The notes under the pieces: model-generated | The model's database searches: none | Told to the model about the DNA's origin: nothing | What the model saw: the letters and a program-made list of their open reading frames with translations, nothing else | Origin: Bradyrhizobium hipponense | GTDB lineage: Bacteria > Pseudomonadota > Alphaproteobacteria > Rhizobiales > Xanthobacteraceae | DNA length: 63,341 bases | Assembly: GCF_008123965.1 (NCBI RefSeq) | Contig: NZ_VSTH01000106.1 | Coordinates: 1 to 63,341, forward strand | Direction of reading: 5' to 3' | Position numbers and translations under genes: made by a program | Shown here: in pieces, positions 16,240 through 25,983 of the stretch | Layout of the letters: every line of letters starts with the position of its first letter | Position numbering within the stretch: the stretch's first letter is position 1

Positions 16240-16770
16240 CTAAGTTGCAGCTTTCTTCTTCGCCTTCGGCTTGGCGGCCTTCGGCATCACGGGCGGCTCC
16301 GGCGTGCCCTCGATCGAGGACAGACGCCCGGCGGTGAAGGTGTAGATGCCTGCACGCGGACCGGTCGTCCACGTCACCACAGCGACGCGCCGGCCGGCAG
16401 CATCGTTGGAGAGGTTGACGTTCGAGGGCGCACCAATGCCGCGCACCACGTCGCATTCGGTATGGCCGAGCGCGACCGTGCCGCCGGACGGAGCCGGCGG
16501 AGTCGTCGACGCGTTGGCATCAGCCGGCCCGGGAGGCGCCATGCCGGGACAGGCGCCATCGGCGCTGACCAGATCATCGGCCTTTACCGGCGTGTCGGGG
16601 GTCAGCGGCGGCGATTCGATCGAGATGTTCTTGATGAACAGGCGGCCGGGCTTCTGAAACCATTCGGCATCCTTGGACAACAGGTCGGGGGCGCTCGAGC
16701 AGCCCGCGATCAGCGGTGCTACGGCAGCCAACGCAAATATGAGCGACCTGGGAAGCTTTTGATGTCGCAC
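16240..16770 (-). CDS. Putative lipoprotein, unknown function
   Basis: 176 residues. The N-terminus has a lipoprotein signal (MRHQKLPRSLIFALAAVAPL) with lipobox LIAGC, placing lipidation at C24. The middle has a Pro/Ala-rich linker, then a compact domain with TECDVVRGIGAPSNVNLSND and VVTWTTGPRAGIYTFTAGRL. This resembles an SmpA/OmlA (BamE)-like beta fold, in which an outer-membrane lipoprotein domain forms around a G-x-P turn. The C-terminus is a lysine-rich tail (AKPKAKKK). The BamE resemblance is inference only. Confidence 0.75.
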   Translation of the reverse strand: MRHQKLPRSLIFALAAVAPLIAGCSSAPDLLSKDAEWFQKPGRLFIKNISIESPPLTPDTPVKADDLVSADGACPGMAPPGPADANASTTPPAPSGGTVALGHTECDVVRGIGAPSNVNLSNDAAGRRVAVVTWTTGPRAGIYTFTAGRLSSIEGTPEPPVMPKAAKPKAKKKAAT

Positions 16771-16897
16771 GATAAACCAAATTCCCCGCGTGAAGGACCA
16801 GCCCTAAGCAATTGTCCCAACATCACTTTGCGGCATCAAGGTGACCGAAGCCAACCTGACCCGAAAAGTGCAAATTATCATTAATTGCGAACGACGG

Positions 16898-17350
16898 CTA
16901 ATTTCGCCGCTGCCACCGACCGCGCTCGTCGGCCTGCCAATAGGTGACATCAAATCCTCGCGCCTTGCAATCCGTCCAGGCGCTTCGGGCCAAAGCCAGC
17001 GCGTCCGGATCGTCGCCGTTGAACAGCAGCACCATGCGCTCGTAGCTCTGGCAGTCCTGCGGCATTGTGGCGTTGTCGATCAGGAAGCGCACCTCGGCGC
17101 CGTTCGGATTGTCCTCCTCGACCGCCAGCACGATCGGCTGCTCGGCGGCATCGTTCACGCGCCATGTCGCGTGCGGCAGGAAGGAATCGTCGCGGTAGGT
17201 CCATAGATGCGCATCGAGCGCGTCGGCACGCTCGGGCGAGGTCGACTGCACCACGACGCGCCAGCCGCGCTCCAGCGATTTCTCCAGAAGCGGCGGCAAG
17301 ACGTTCTCCACCGTCATGTTTTGCAGATGATAGAACAGCACTTCAGTCAT
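16898..17350 (-). CDS. holC: DNA polymerase III chi subunit
   Basis: 150 residues with the HolC pattern: MTEVLFYHLQNMTVENVLPPLLEKS at the start, then RGWRVVV, LDAHLWTYRDDSFLPH (the WTY-FLPH signature) and PIVLAVEEDNPNGAEVRFLI. Chi links the clamp loader to SSB. It starts 6 bases after the pepA stop on the same strand, and pepA-holC is a widely conserved pair. Confidence 0.95.
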   Translation of the reverse strand: MTEVLFYHLQNMTVENVLPPLLEKSLERGWRVVVQSTSPERADALDAHLWTYRDDSFLPHATWRVNDAAEQPIVLAVEEDNPNGAEVRFLIDNATMPQDCQSYERMVLLFNGDDPDALALARSAWTDCKARGFDVTYWQADERGRWQRRN

Positions 17351-17356
17351 TTTGGG

Positions 17357-18856
17357 TCATTTGCGCTCGTAATGATCTGCCACCAGACGGTCCAAGAGCC
17401 GCACGCCATAGCCGCTTCCCCAGCTCTGGTTGATGTCGGTCTTCGGCGCGCCCATCGCGGTGCCGGCGATGTCGAGATGCGCCCAGGGCGTGCCGTCGAC
17501 GAAACGCTGGAGGAACTGCGCCGCGGTGATCGAGCCGCCATGGCGGCCGCCGGTGTTCTTCATGTCGGCGAATTGTGAATCGATCAGCTTGTCGTATTCG
17601 GGGCCGAGCGGCATGCGCCAGACCTTCTCGCCGCTCTCGAGTCCGGCTGTCAGCAGGCGTTCGGCAAGCTCGTCATTGTTGGAGAACATGCCGGCATAGT
17701 CGGTGCCGAGCGCCACCAGGATCGCGCCGGTCAACGTCGCCAGGTCCACCATGAATTTCGGCTTGGTTTTCTTGGCGACGTACCAGAGCACATCGGCAAG
17801 CACCAGGCGGCCTTCCGCGTCGGTGTTGATTATCTCGATGGTCTGGCCCGACATCGAGGTGACGATGTCACCCGGACGCTGCGCTTTGCCGTCGGGCATG
17901 TTCTCGACCAGGCCGATGGCGCCGACGACGTTGACCTTGGCCTTGCGCGCCGCGAGCGCGTGCATCAGGCCGACGACACAGGCAGCTCCCCCCATGTCGC
18001 CCTTCATGTCCTCCATGCTGCCGGCCGGCTTGATCGAAATGCCGCCGGTGTCGAAACAGACGCCCTTGCCGACGAAGGCAACCGGCGCCTCGCCCTTCTT
18101 AGCCCCGTCCCAGCGCATGATCACGGTGCGGCTCGGCCGCGCCGAGCCCTGGCCGACGCCGAGTAGCGCGCCCATGCCGAGCTTGTCCATCGCCTTGACG
18201 TCGAGCACCTCGACCTTGACGCCGAGCTTGCGGAGCTGGCTGGCGCGGCGCGCGAATTCTTCGGGGTACAGCACGTTCGGCGGCTCGTTGACGAGGTCAC
18301 GCGCAATGATCACGCCGTCCACGACCGCACCGGCCGAGGCAAACGCCTTCTTCGCCGCGGCGACGTCGCCGACCGCAAACGAGACGTCGGCGCGAGAGCC
18401 CTCCTCCTCGCCGTCCTTCTTCTTGGTCTTGTAGCGGTCGAACTTGTAGGCGCGCAGCCGCAGGCCCGAGGCGATCGCGACCGCCTGCTCGCTTGCCAAA
18501 GCGCCATCGGGCAGTTCCGCCATGATCGTCATGACAGCGGACCCGGCGCCAAGCTTGCCCGCCGCCACGCCACCGAATTTGAGGAAGTCGTTCGCCTTCA
18601 GGCTTGCGGCCTTGCTGGCGCCAATCACGATCAGACGGGTGGCCTTCACCCCTTCCGGCGCCAGGATGTCCAGGACGGCGCCGCTTTTGCCTTTGAAGGC
18701 GGCGGCGGTGGCTGCCCGCTTCACGAGTTCGTTGGCACCGCCGAGCGCCTTGGCCGTCGCAGGGCCGACCTTCAGATTGTCGTCGCAGAACACGACCATG
18801 ATGCCACGGGGGGCGGCAGACAACGGGACAAAGCCGACCTTAATGGCATCGGACAT
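17357..18856 (-). CDS. pepA: Leucyl aminopeptidase (M17)
   Basis: 499 residues. This is a cytosolic dimetallic aminopeptidase that forms hexamers. The M17 catalytic signature NTDAEGRL is present, and the metal/active-site lysine region is GKGVCFDTGGISIKP with MKGDMGGAA. The ATG at 18856 (MSDAIKVGFV) is preceded by GAGGAG at optimal spacing, which favours it over an ATG 21 bases upstream. It is transcribed with holC, divergent from lptF. Confidence 0.96.
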   Translation of the reverse strand: MSDAIKVGFVPLSAAPRGIMVVFCDDNLKVGPATAKALGGANELVKRAATAAAFKGKSGAVLDILAPEGVKATRLIVIGASKAASLKANDFLKFGGVAAGKLGAGSAVMTIMAELPDGALASEQAVAIASGLRLRAYKFDRYKTKKKDGEEEGSRADVSFAVGDVAAAKKAFASAGAVVDGVIIARDLVNEPPNVLYPEEFARRASQLRKLGVKVEVLDVKAMDKLGMGALLGVGQGSARPSRTVIMRWDGAKKGEAPVAFVGKGVCFDTGGISIKPAGSMEDMKGDMGGAACVVGLMHALAARKAKVNVVGAIGLVENMPDGKAQRPGDIVTSMSGQTIEIINTDAEGRLVLADVLWYVAKKTKPKFMVDLATLTGAILVALGTDYAGMFSNNDELAERLLTAGLESGEKVWRMPLGPEYDKLIDSQFADMKNTGGRHGGSITAAQFLQRFVDGTPWAHLDIAGTAMGAPKTDINQSWGSGYGVRLLDRLVADHYERK

Positions 18857-19198
18857 GGGGTAACTCCTCAAAAACATGGGGCTTTTACCGTTCGGCAGGT
18901 CAGCCCAAGGGCCGGGACCTCAACGGCGATTCAGCAGACTTTGCGCACTATGGGCCAGCGGGCTGGCAGATGCCAAGCACCCCCCGTGGCCGCCAGGCAA
19001 CAGCGAGCGAAATATTAACCATATATTGAGGGTGCCATGGGCCAGCCATTTTGTTGACGGATCAAAGGGATGGTAGTGAGAAAGTAAGCCGGCGGACGAG
19101 ATGGCTGCGCGACCCTGGGGATCCCTTTCGGGATGGGTCGGGCAGCCGGAAATTCCCGTGACTGCATTGGGGTTTTGGTGGGGATCGTGCTGTAGCGC
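18857..19198. other. Divergent promoter region, pepA / lptF
   Basis: 342 bases without a supported gene. An AT-rich stretch (19010-19030) contains TTAACCAT at 19015-19022, the octamer described for CtrA binding in Caulobacter; a single octamer is weak evidence. A TTGACG at 19054-19059 points toward lptF but lacks a clear -10. No terminator is seen. Confidence 0.35.
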
Positions 19199-20368
19199 AT
19201 GGGGTCGATTGACAGGTATATCTTCCGCACCACGCTGGCGTCGTTTGCGCTGGTCCTGGTCAGCCTCACCGGCGTGATCTGGATTACGCAGGCGTTGCGC
19301 GGCATTGACCTGATGACGAGCCAGGGTCAGACCATCCTCACGTTCCTCGGCATCACCAGCCTCGTCATCCCGGCGCTGGTCCTGATCATCTCGCCGATCG
19401 CGCTGATGATCGCGATCTCGCACACGCTGAACAAGCTGGCGACCGATTCCGAGATCATCGTGATGAATGCCGCCGGCTTTTCGCCGTTCCGGCTGTTCTA
19501 TCCGTTCTTCTACGCCACCTGCGTGGTGGCGCTGCTGGTCGCCTTCATCGCCGCCTATCTCGCCCCCGACGGCATGCGGCGGATCAAGCAGTGGGACGCC
19601 GAGATCACCGCCGACGTTCTCACCAACATCCTGCAGCCGGGCCGCTTCGCCCAGCTCGACAAGAACCTGACGATCCGGATCCGCGAGCGCCAGCCCGGTG
19701 GCATCCTCGCCGGCATATTCATCGACGATCGCCGCGATCCGAACGAGCGCGTCTCCATTGTCGCCGAGCATGGCGAGGTCGTGAAGAACGACAACGGATC
19801 GTTCCTGGTACTGAAGGACGGCAATCTCCAGCGATTCGAGGTCGGCAAGCGCGATCCTGCGCTGGTTGCGTTCGGCCGCTACGGCTTCGACATGTCGAAA
19901 TTCTCGGGCCAGGGCCACGATGTCACCCTCGGCATCCGCGAGCGCTATCTCTGGGAACTGTTCGCACCGCCCGAGGACGACCCGGTCTACAAAGCGGTCC
20001 CCGGCCAGTTCCGTTCCGAATTGCATGATCGCATCATGGCGCCGCTCTATCCGTTCGCCTTTGCGGCGCTGACCTTCGCCTTCCTCGGCGCGCCGCGCAC
20101 CACGCGCCAGAGCCGCAATTTCTCGATCGGCGGCTCGGTGATCGCGGTGTTCGGCCTGCGCATGGCGGGCTTCGCCTGCTCGGTAATGGCCGTGAAATCG
20201 CCGTTCGCGGCACTCGTCCAATACGCGATGCTGGCGACCGCGATCGGCGCCGGCATCTGGCTGATCGTCGGCGGCATCGTGGTCGAACCACCCGCCCGTC
20301 TCATGGAGGCCATCAACAGGTCGAACGCGCGCATCGCGCGGCTGTTCGGACGGCCGGCCACTGCATGA
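19199..20368 (+). CDS. lptF: LPS export permease LptF
   Basis: 389 residues. It is an inner-membrane subunit of the LptB2FG transporter that extracts LPS and sends it to the LptC-LptA bridge. The topology is standard: three N-terminal helices (the first from DRYIFRTTLASFALVLVSL), a periplasmic beta-jellyroll (about 125-265) and three C-terminal helices. Its stop overlaps the lptG start by four bases (ATGA at 20365), so the pair is translationally coupled. An ATG at 19199 is used; no strong SD is seen. Confidence 0.96.
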   Translation: MGSIDRYIFRTTLASFALVLVSLTGVIWITQALRGIDLMTSQGQTILTFLGITSLVIPALVLIISPIALMIAISHTLNKLATDSEIIVMNAAGFSPFRLFYPFFYATCVVALLVAFIAAYLAPDGMRRIKQWDAEITADVLTNILQPGRFAQLDKNLTIRIRERQPGGILAGIFIDDRRDPNERVSIVAEHGEVVKNDNGSFLVLKDGNLQRFEVGKRDPALVAFGRYGFDMSKFSGQGHDVTLGIRERYLWELFAPPEDDPVYKAVPGQFRSELHDRIMAPLYPFAFAALTFAFLGAPRTTRQSRNFSIGGSVIAVFGLRMAGFACSVMAVKSPFAALVQYAMLATAIGAGIWLIVGGIVVEPPARLMEAINRSNARIARLFGRPATA

Positions 20369-21462
20369 GCATGCTCACCAACACACTCGGGCGCTATTTC
20401 GCCGGCCGCTTCGTCGTCGCCGCGCTCGGCGTTTTCGCCAGCATTTTCCTGCTGCTGGTGCTGGTCGATTACATCGAGATGGTGCGCAAAACGTCCGGCC
20501 TCGCGTCGGCCTCCGCGATCATGGTGGCCGAGACCTCGCTGTTCCGCGTGCCACAACTGCTGGAGAAGCTGACGCCGTTCTGCATGCTGATCGGCGCCAT
20601 GACCTGCTATCTCGCCCTCTCCCGCCGGCTCGAGCTCGTGGTCGCGCGTGCCGCCGGCATCTCCGCGTGGCAGTTCATCTCGCCCGCGCTCGGCAGCGCG
20701 CTCCTGATCGGGGTGATCGCCACCATCGCCTACAATCCGATGTCGGCGAATTTGCGCGAGCTGTCCAAGCGCATGGAGGCCGAGCTGTTCGGCTCGGCTC
20801 CCGGCGGCGGCATTCAGGACGCCTCGGGCTTCTGGCTCAATCAGGTCACCGATGACGGCCAAGTCATCATCAACGCCGCGCGCAGCGAGCAGCAGGGCGT
20901 CCGGCTGACCGGGCTGACCTTGTTCCGATTCGATACGGATTGGCATTTCAAGGAGCGGATCGAGGCACGCGAGGCGGCGCTGGAGGACGGCCATTGGCTG
21001 TTCAGGACCGTGCGGCGCTTCACACTGGACTCGCCGCCGGTCGACCAGGCGCGGCTGGAGATTCCGACGACGTTGACCGAGGCACAGGTCCGCAACAGCT
21101 TTTCCACACCCGAAACTGTGTCCTTTTGGCAACTACCGAACTACATCCGCTCCTCCGAGAGCTCGGGCTTCGCGACAGCCGGATATCGACTCCAGTATCA
21201 CAAGCTTCTGGCGCAGCCGTTTTTGCTCGCAGCGATGGTGATGCTGGCGGCATCCGTGTCGTTGCGCTTCTTCCGGATGGGCGGCGTACAGAAGATGGTT
21301 TTGAGTGGCGTGGGCGCAGGCTTTCTGCTCTACGTTCTGTCGAAAGTGACTGAAGACTTGAGCAAGGCTGAGTTGATGCATCCGATCGCTGCGGCGTGGT
21401 TGCCCGCGGTGGTGGGCGGCCTCACCGGCTTTTTGGCCTTGCTGTATCAGGAGGACGGATAG
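20365..21462 (+). CDS. lptG: LPS export permease LptG
   Basis: 365 residues with the same layout as LptF: helices from RFVVAALGVFASIFLLLVLV, ALGSALLIGVIATIAYNPMS, a periplasmic domain (about 120-265) and C-terminal helices including LAAMVMLAASVSLRFF. It overlaps lptF by four bases, and its TAG shares one base with the lptD GTG. Confidence 0.96.
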   Translation: MSMLTNTLGRYFAGRFVVAALGVFASIFLLLVLVDYIEMVRKTSGLASASAIMVAETSLFRVPQLLEKLTPFCMLIGAMTCYLALSRRLELVVARAAGISAWQFISPALGSALLIGVIATIAYNPMSANLRELSKRMEAELFGSAPGGGIQDASGFWLNQVTDDGQVIINAARSEQQGVRLTGLTLFRFDTDWHFKERIEAREAALEDGHWLFRTVRRFTLDSPPVDQARLEIPTTLTEAQVRNSFSTPETVSFWQLPNYIRSSESSGFATAGYRLQYHKLLAQPFLLAAMVMLAASVSLRFFRMGGVQKMVLSGVGAGFLLYVLSKVTEDLSKAELMHPIAAAWLPAVVGGLTGFLALLYQEDG

Positions 21463-23951
21463 TGACGGCCGTCCGCCAAGGATCCGTGTCTCGTTTGACG
21501 CGGCGCATCGTGGTGCGCGCGAACGGGTGCGGCTTGTCCATCCGCAGGCTCCTGCTTGCTCTCGCCGCCGCGGCATCGCTCGGCGGTCTGGTCGGCGTTG
21601 CCGCCGTGACGCCGGCCGGCGCGCAGAGCTTCACCTACAATCCGCTGCCGCCGCGTCCGAAGCCGCCGAAGGTCGCCAACGACAACCAGATGCTGGTGCA
21701 GGCGACCGAGGTCGACTACGACTACAACAACTCGCGCGTCTCCGCGGTCGGTAACGTCCAGCTGTTCTACAACGGCACCAGCGTCGAGGCCGACAGGGTC
21801 ATCTACGACCAAAAGACCAAGCGCCTGCATGCCGAAGGCAACATCCGCATGACGGATGCCGACGGCAAGATCACCTATGCCGAGATCATGGATCTCTCCG
21901 ACGACTACCGCGACGGTTTCGTCGATTCGCTGCGCGTGGACACCGCCGACCAGACCCGCATGGCCGCGAGCCGCGCCGACCGTTCCAGCGGCAACTACAC
22001 GGTGTTCGAGAATGGCGTCTACACGGCCTGCGCGCCGTGCAGGGACGATCCGAAGAAGCCGCCGCTGTGGCAGGTCAAGGGTGCGCGCATCATCCACGAC
22101 CAGCAGGAAAAGATGCTGTACTTCGAGACCGCCCAGCTCGAATTCTTCGGCGTGCCGCTGGCCTATATGCCCTACTTCTCGACGCCCGACCCGACCGTGA
22201 AGCGCAAGACCGGTTTCCTGATGCCGGGCTTCAGCTCGTACTCGGCGTTCGGTTACGGCCTCGAAGTCCCGTTCTACTGGGCGATCGCGCCCGATATGGA
22301 CGCGACCTTCAGCCCGCGTGTCACAACCAAGCAGGGTGTGCTGCTGCAGGCCGAGTTCCGCCAGCGCCTGATGGACGGCGCCTATCAGATCCGCCTCTAC
22401 GGCATCGACCAGCTTGACCCCAGCAAGTTCGCCGGCCTGCCGGGCGACCGCCAGTTCCGGGGCGGTGTCGAAACCAAGGGCCAGTTCGCACTCAACGACA
22501 AATGGGTCTGGGGCTGGGACGGCGTCCTGCTCTCCGACTATTATTTCATGTCGGACTACCGCTTGTCGGCCTACCGCGATCCGCTCGGATCGTTCCTGAG
22601 CCTGCCGACGGATGCGTTGTCGCAGCTTTATCTGACCGGCGTCGGCAATCGCAGCTTCTTCGACGCGCGCACGATGTATTGGCTGAGCTTCTCGGGCAAC
22701 CAGAGCCAGGTGCCGGTCGTCTACCCCATGATCGACTATTCGAACGTCCTCAACTATCCGGTGTTCGGCGGCGAGTTCAGCTACAAGACCAATTTCGTGA
22801 ACCTGTCGCGTGACAGCGCGGCGTTCGATCCGACCACGACGCTCGCCAACACCAACAGCCTTTGCACGACGGCGTCGGCCGACCCGCTTGCGCGCACGCC
22901 CTCGCAGTGCCTGCTGCGCGGCTTCCCCGGCACCTACACCCGCCTGAGCGCGGAAGCGCAGTGGCGCAAGTCCTTCACCGATCCGTTCGGCGAGATATGG
23001 ACGCCGTTCGCGATTCTGCGCGCCGACGCCATCAACTCCTCGGTCTCCAACCAGCCGGGCGTGTCGAACTACCTGCCCGTCGGCGACACCCAGGCGTTCC
23101 GCCTGATGCCGACCGTTGGTCTCGAATACCGCTATCCCTTCATCAACGTTCAGCCCTGGGGCTCGACTACCATCGAGCCGATCGCGCAGATCATCATCCG
23201 GCCGAACGAGACCTATGCCGGCAAGCTTCCGAACGAGGATGCGCAGAGCATGGTGTTCGACACCTCGAACCTGTTCAGCGTCGACAAGTTCTCCGGTTAC
23301 GACCGGGTCGAGGGCGGCGGCCGCGCCAATGTCGGCGTGCAGGCCACCACGCAGTTCGACAGGGGCGGCGCCGTCAAGGTGCTGTTCGGCCAGTCCTACC
23401 AGCTGTTCGGCATGAACTCCTATGCGGTCCAGGACTCCATCAATACCGGTCTTGATACCGGCCTGGACAAGCCGCGTTCCGACTACGTCGCGGGCGCCAG
23501 CTATTCGCCCAACAGCACCTATACGTTCAGCGTCCGCTCCCGCATGGACGAGCAGACCTTGAACGTTCAGCGCTTCGAGGCGGAAGGCCGCGCCAACTTC
23601 AATCGCTGGTCGGTCAGTATGATGTACGGCAATTACGCGGCGCAGCCGGAGCTCGGCTATCTGACACGCCGTGCGGGCATCCTGACCAGCGGGTCGCTGA
23701 AGGTCGCGACCAATTGGGTGGTCACGGGGTCAGCGCGCTGGGACCTCGAGGCCAACAAGATCAACCAATATGTGCTCGGCGCCGGCTATGTCGACGATTG
23801 CTTCGTGCTGGCGGCGAACTATGTAACTTCGTATACCTATTCCGCGGGCGCGACACCGCCCGTCTTGAGCCACGCGTTCATGTTCCAGATCGGGCTACGA
23901 ACGCTGGCGACGACGTCGGCGAGCAGCAGTTCCGCCAGCGGTATCCAGTGA
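21462..23951 (+). CDS. lptD: LPS-assembly protein LptD
   Basis: About 829 residues. It is the outer-membrane barrel that inserts LPS into the outer leaflet with LptE. A signal sequence (SIRRLLLALAAAASLGGL, cleavage near AGAQ) is followed by the N-terminal OstA/jellyroll domain (EVDYDYNNSRVSAVGNVQLF, RVIYDQKTKRLHAEGNIR) and the LptD barrel. Cysteines in YTACAPCRD and one pair later (NSLCTT, SQCLLR) could form the disulfides LptD needs. GTG at 21462 is chosen because CAGGAGGA lies just upstream and the lptG stop is shared there. Confidence 0.95.
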   Translation: MTAVRQGSVSRLTRRIVVRANGCGLSIRRLLLALAAAASLGGLVGVAAVTPAGAQSFTYNPLPPRPKPPKVANDNQMLVQATEVDYDYNNSRVSAVGNVQLFYNGTSVEADRVIYDQKTKRLHAEGNIRMTDADGKITYAEIMDLSDDYRDGFVDSLRVDTADQTRMAASRADRSSGNYTVFENGVYTACAPCRDDPKKPPLWQVKGARIIHDQQEKMLYFETAQLEFFGVPLAYMPYFSTPDPTVKRKTGFLMPGFSSYSAFGYGLEVPFYWAIAPDMDATFSPRVTTKQGVLLQAEFRQRLMDGAYQIRLYGIDQLDPSKFAGLPGDRQFRGGVETKGQFALNDKWVWGWDGVLLSDYYFMSDYRLSAYRDPLGSFLSLPTDALSQLYLTGVGNRSFFDARTMYWLSFSGNQSQVPVVYPMIDYSNVLNYPVFGGEFSYKTNFVNLSRDSAAFDPTTTLANTNSLCTTASADPLARTPSQCLLRGFPGTYTRLSAEAQWRKSFTDPFGEIWTPFAILRADAINSSVSNQPGVSNYLPVGDTQAFRLMPTVGLEYRYPFINVQPWGSTTIEPIAQIIIRPNETYAGKLPNEDAQSMVFDTSNLFSVDKFSGYDRVEGGGRANVGVQATTQFDRGGAVKVLFGQSYQLFGMNSYAVQDSINTGLDTGLDKPRSDYVAGASYSPNSTYTFSVRSRMDEQTLNVQRFEAEGRANFNRWSVSMMYGNYAAQPELGYLTRRAGILTSGSLKVATNWVVTGSARWDLEANKINQYVLGAGYVDDCFVLAANYVTSYTYSAGATPPVLSHAFMFQIGLRTLATTSASSSSASGIQ

Positions 23952-24004
23952 ACGGTTTGAAGTGACGGCCGCGTGTTCCCGATCGCAGGTTCATCGCGGC
24001 TGAC

Positions 24005-24946
24005 ATGCGAGCGACAACCATGACGAATCCATTACCTGTCCTGCGCCTCCTCCTCGTCTTCGCTGCCTTGATTCTGATCGGCGCGCCGGCGCGGGCGCAG
24101 AACATCGTCGTCATGGTCAACGGCGATCCCATCACCGATTTCGACATCGATCAGCGCTCTAAGCTCGACCAGTTGACGACGCAGAAGACTCCGAGCCGGC
24201 AGGACGTCATCAACGAGCTGATCAACGACAAGATCAAGATCAAGGAAGGCAAGAAATACGGCGTCGATCCTGGTGTCGCCGATATCGACCAATCCTACGC
24301 CGGAATGGCGCAGCGCCTGCGCCTGACGCCGGAGCAGCTCACCAAGTCACTCGAGAGCAAGGGCCTCCGCCCCGATACCCTGAAAAGCCGCATGAAGTCC
24401 GAGATGGTTTGGACCAGCCTCGTGCGCGGCCGCTACAAGGAACGCCTCCAGGTCGGCGAGCGTGACGTCGCCGCGGCTGTGGAGGCCGAGACCGGACAGA
24501 AGCTCCAAGTCGAAGGCACCGAATACAGGATGCAGCCGATCGTGCTGATCATGCCGCGCGGATCGTCCCCGGCCTTCCTGGAGACGCGCCAGAAGGAGGC
24601 CGAGACCTATCGCTCGCGCATTGCCAGCTGCGAGGAAGCCAATTCGCTGTTCCGCTCGACGCCGAACGCCACCATCCGCGAAGCCGTCACCAAGACCAGC
24701 GCGGAGCTGCCCGACGCCCTGCGTAAGGTGCTGGACGACACCCCGATCGGCCATCTGACCGCGCCCGAGGTGACCAAGGCGGGTATCGAAATGGTCGTGC
24801 TCTGTTCGCGCAAGCCGACCATGATCGACACGCCGAAGAAGCGCGAGGTGCGCGAGAAGATGTACACCGAGAAATACGAGAAGACGCAAAAGGCCTATCT
24901 CGACGAGATCCGCAAGGCGGCGATGATCGAATATCGCAACCGCTGA
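24005..24946 (+). CDS. SurA-like periplasmic chaperone
   Basis: 313 residues. A signal peptide (LRLLLVFAALILIGAPARAQ) precedes a SurA N-terminal domain (VVMVNGDPITDFDIDQR, INELINDKIKIKEGKKYGV). No well-conserved rotamase core can be seen, so it is best called a SurA/PpiC-type chaperone for outer-membrane proteins. Its place between lptD and pdxA matches the SurA locus. It starts 53 bases behind lptD. The start could be 24005 or the ATG at 24020. Its stop overlaps pdxA by one base. Confidence 0.9.
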   Translation: MRATTMTNPLPVLRLLLVFAALILIGAPARAQNIVVMVNGDPITDFDIDQRSKLDQLTTQKTPSRQDVINELINDKIKIKEGKKYGVDPGVADIDQSYAGMAQRLRLTPEQLTKSLESKGLRPDTLKSRMKSEMVWTSLVRGRYKERLQVGERDVAAAVEAETGQKLQVEGTEYRMQPIVLIMPRGSSPAFLETRQKEAETYRSRIASCEEANSLFRSTPNATIREAVTKTSAELPDALRKVLDDTPIGHLTAPEVTKAGIEMVVLCSRKPTMIDTPKKREVREKMYTEKYEKTQKAYLDEIRKAAMIEYRNR

Positions 24947-25983
24947 TGGCCAAGCCCTTCGCAGAGTCTTCCGTAGAGCCTTCCGCAAAGCCCCTCGCCC
25001 TGACCCTGGGAGAGCCCGCCGGCATCGGCCCGGACATCACGATCGCAGCCTGGCTCAGGCGCCGCGAATTGAACCTGCCCGCCTTCTATCTGCTCGGCGA
25101 TAAGCGCACGATCGCGCGGCGCGCCAAGGCGCTCGGCGCCGGCATCAGCATTGCCGAGGTGAGCGCGCACGAGGCTGCGGCCGCCTTCGCCGACGCCCTG
25201 CCCGTGGTTGCGACCGGCGAGACCGCGACGGCCGAACCCGGCAAGCCCGACGCCTCGAGCGCGCCGGCCGCGCTCGCCTCGATCCGCCAGGCGGTCGCCG
25301 ATGTCCGTGACGGGCGCGCGGGCGCCGTCGTCACCAATCCGATCGCCAAGAGCGTGCTCTATCGCGCAGGCTTCCGCCATCCCGGCCACACCGAATTCCT
25401 CGCCGAGCTTGCCGCGCAAGACGGCCGTGCGCCTCAGCCGGTGATGATGCTGTGGTCGCCGCGACTCGCCGTGGTGCCGGTGACCATCCACGTCTCGTTG
25501 CGTGAGGCGCTGAGCCAGCTCACGACCGATCTGATCGTCTCGACCGTGCGCATCGTCGCCACCGAGCTGAAATCCCGCTTCGGCATCGCCCGGCCGCGGA
25601 TCGCGATCTCCGGCCTCAATCCGCATGCCGGCGAAGACGGCTCGCTCGGACACGAGGAGCTGACCATAATCGCGCCAGCGCTCAAGGCACTGCGCAACGA
25701 CGGCATCGAGGCCAGGGGACCTTTGCCGGCCGATACGATGTTCCACGAAGCCGCGCGAAACACCTATGACTGCGCGGTCTGCATGTATCACGATCAGGCC
25801 CTGATCCCGATCAAGACGGTCGCCTTCGACGACGCGGTCAACGTCACGCTCGGCCTGCCCTTCATCCGCACCTCGCCCGACCACGGCACCGCGTTCGACA
25901 TCGCAGGCAGCGGCAAGGCGAGCCCCGCCAGCCTGATCGCGGCGCTCCAGCTTGCGAGCCGCATGGCGGCGACTACAAGCTGA
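24946..25983 (+). CDS. pdxA: 4-hydroxythreonine-4-phosphate dehydrogenase
   Basis: 345 residues. PdxA makes the aminoketone precursor of pyridoxine phosphate, NAD- and metal-dependent. Conserved blocks are LTLGEPAGIGPDI, GHTEFLAEL, GLNPHAGEDG and MYHDQALIPIKT, with metal-binding histidines in GHTE, NPHAGE and YHDQ. It overlaps its neighbours by one base at each end (TGATG), as in the classic surA-pdxA-rsmA operon. The first ten codons are Ser/Pro-rich with near-repeated triplets, an unconserved tail before the enzyme proper. Confidence 0.96.
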   Translation: MAKPFAESSVEPSAKPLALTLGEPAGIGPDITIAAWLRRRELNLPAFYLLGDKRTIARRAKALGAGISIAEVSAHEAAAAFADALPVVATGETATAEPGKPDASSAPAALASIRQAVADVRDGRAGAVVTNPIAKSVLYRAGFRHPGHTEFLAELAAQDGRAPQPVMMLWSPRLAVVPVTIHVSLREALSQLTTDLIVSTVRIVATELKSRFGIARPRIAISGLNPHAGEDGSLGHEELTIIAPALKALRNDGIEARGPLPADTMFHEAARNTYDCAVCMYHDQALIPIKTVAFDDAVNVTLGLPFIRTSPDHGTAFDIAGSGKASPASLIAALQLASRMAATTS